A stretch of 64,000 bases of DNA from Ensifer adhaerens (GTDB lineage: Bacteria > Pseudomonadota > Alphaproteobacteria > Rhizobiales > Rhizobiaceae), in contig NZ_PNFP01000007.1 in the NCBI RefSeq assembly GCF_002940685.1, forward strand, positions 1-64,000, read 5' to 3'. Positions 62,941 through 64,000 of this stretch are shown in pieces (position 1 is the first letter of the stretch; each line of letters starts with the position of its first letter). The position numbers and the translations under genes are program-made. The notes under the pieces are model-generated. The model made no database searches. It was not told the DNA's origin and saw only the letters and a program-made list of their open reading frames with translations.

Positions 62941-64000
62941 TCACCCGTCGAACTGTACTGGCATTGCTTGCAACCGTGGCTCTTCCAAGCCGGCTCTTTG
63001 CCGCTGCCGGCGAGCCGGCATTCCTGGAAACACTGATTGCCGACGGCAAGCTGCCGCCGCTTGCCGAGCGGCTGCCCAAGACGCCCCGCGTCATCAATGT
63101 CGCGGCGATGGGACGCAAGCCCGGCAAGTATGGCGGCGTCGTGCAGATGCTGATCGGCAGCGCCAAGGATATCCGGCTGATGACCGTCTATGGTTATGCC
63201 CGGCTGGTTGGCTTTGATGAAACGCTGAAACTCGAGGCGGACATCCTTGAAAGCTACGAAACCGTCGAGGATCGCATTTTCACCTTCCATCTGCGGGAAG
63301 GGCACAAATGGTCCGACGGAACGCCGCTGACGACCGAGGACTTCCGCTATTGCTGGGAGGACGTTCTCAACAATGAAAAGCTGAGCCCGGCCGGCATGCC
63401 GACGGCGCTCGTCATGGATGGCGAGACCGGCAAGTTCGAGGTCATCGACGAGCGCACCGTGCGTTATTCCTGGTCGACCCCCAATCCGGACTTCCTGCAG
63501 AAGCTGGCGGGGCCGCAGCCGCTGGTCGTGGCGATGCCTTCGGCCTATCTCAAGCAGTTCCATGAGAAGTACCAGGAAGAGGACAAGCTGAAAGCCCTCA
63601 TGAAGGAGGAGAGGGTTAAAAAGTGGAGCCAATTGCATATGCGCATGGCCCGCTCCTATCGTCCGGAGAATCCGGACCTGCCGACGCTGGACCCCTGGCG
63701 CAACACCACGCCACTGCCTGCCGAACAGTTCGTCTTCGAACGCAATCCGTATTATCACCGCGTCGATGAGAACGGGCTGCAACTGCCCTATATCGACAAG
63801 TTCGTGCTGAGCGTCAGCTCGTCTGCACTGATACCGGCAAAGACCGGTACCGGCGAAAGCGACCTGCAGGCAACGGGCATCGATTTTGTCGACTACACGT
63901 TCCTCAAGGACTCCGAAAAGCGGTATCCGGTAAAGGTGCTGCTCTGGAAGAAGACGCAAGGGTCGCGGTTGGCGCTCTTGCCCAATCTCAACTGCTCCGA
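62937..64000 (+). CDS. Oligopeptide-type ABC binding protein, N-terminal part (cut by window end)
   Basis: An open frame runs from ATG 62937 to the end of the window (about 354 codons) with no stop. The product begins [25 protein letters not shown], a signal peptide with a Tat-like RR. It continues as an SBP_bac_5 protein: [65 protein letters not shown] and [23 protein letters not shown]. It overlaps the fused ATPase gene by ATGA. The ligand could be peptides or oligosaccharides; the lyase upstream makes the latter worth considering. Confidence 0.9.
   Translation, partial: MITRRTVLALLATVALPSRLFAAAGEPAFLETLIADGKLPPLAERLPKTPRVINVAAMGRKPGKYGGVVQMLIGSAKDIRLMTVYGYARLVGFDETLKLEADILESYETVEDRIFTFHLREGHKWSDGTPLTTEDFRYCWEDVLNNEKLSPAGMPTALVMDGETGKFEVIDERTVRYSWSTPNPDFLQKLAGPQPLVVAMPSAYLKQFHEKYQEEDKLKALMKEERVKKWSQLHMRMARSYRPENPDLPTLDPWRNTTPLPAEQFVFERNPYYHRVDENGLQLPYIDKFVLSVSSSALIPAKTGTGESDLQATGIDFVDYTFLKDSEKRYPVKVLLWKKTQGSRLALLPNLNCS

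Overview
The window is high-GC chromosome- or megaplasmid-like DNA of an alphaproteobacterium. It is most likely a Rhizobiaceae member close to Ensifer/Sinorhizobium: several ABC uptake operons with stem-loops behind their binding-protein genes, a rhizobial-type two-hairpin intergenic repeat, a GGAAC-N18-TT (RpoE2/EcfG-type) promoter, and gene families common in Rhizobiales. No rRNA, tRNA, IS element, phage or CRISPR array is visible. The assignment rests on family resemblance, not on a search.

Layout. 1-1251: start of a sulfate importer (cysT fragment, sbp). 1487-2951: ArsR-SRPBCC regulator with a RibD/DHFR-like reductase. 3009-7251: a D-threonine-aldolase-like PLP enzyme divergent from a polar amino-acid ABC importer. 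7314-14960: a binding protein/permease/permease/SIS/PfkB-kinase/ATPase operon facing a ROK repressor. Its gene content matches fructosamine (Amadori sugar) use. 14978-17747: LysR, pirin and a YcaC-type isochorismatase-fold hydrolase. 17815-19601: a coupled pair resembling AtcC/AtcB (thiazoline-carboxylate to cysteine).

19808-33708 is an envelope or sulfatase island. It has an MFS-spermidine-synthase fusion, a periplasmic Cys-type sulfatase, a six-gene moxR/bat operon, a formylglycine-generating enzyme with both catalytic cysteines, and an exported HAD phosphatase. A second block, 45311-52008, encodes an SH3/Gly-rich exported protein, an MscS channel, an MltF-like transglycosylase and a lipoprotein. 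The promoters of the sulfatase, moxR, FGE, a small protein (33448) and the SH3 gene share an 18-bp motif, YGTWACKGTTACGTRCTT. It is always in the same orientation relative to the gene. I interpret this as one unrecognised regulon.

35843-39488: CurA-like reductase, then a 2OG-Fe(II) oxygenase with MetY. 40299-44878 is the most novel locus: XRE regulator, SARP/TPR regulator, a 73-aa cysteine-free peptide, YcaO and TfuA, all on one strand with short gaps or overlaps. It looks like a ribosomal-peptide (probably thioamide-forming) pathway. 52159-64000: glycosyltransferase plus deacetylase, a small stress protein, a cyclic-nucleotide-like set (MBL hydrolase, DUF3095 protein, class III cyclase), a nucleotide-sugar dehydrogenase, a heparin-lyase-I-like secreted lyase, and the start of an oligopeptide-type ABC importer cut by the window end.

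Sulfur handling recurs (sulfate uptake, possible thiazoline-derived cysteine, sulfatase with its maturase, MetY, TfuA/YcaO), but there is no direct evidence that these loci act together apart from the shared motif. Start codons were chosen by Shine-Dalgarno spacing and operon overlap and are noted where ambiguous.
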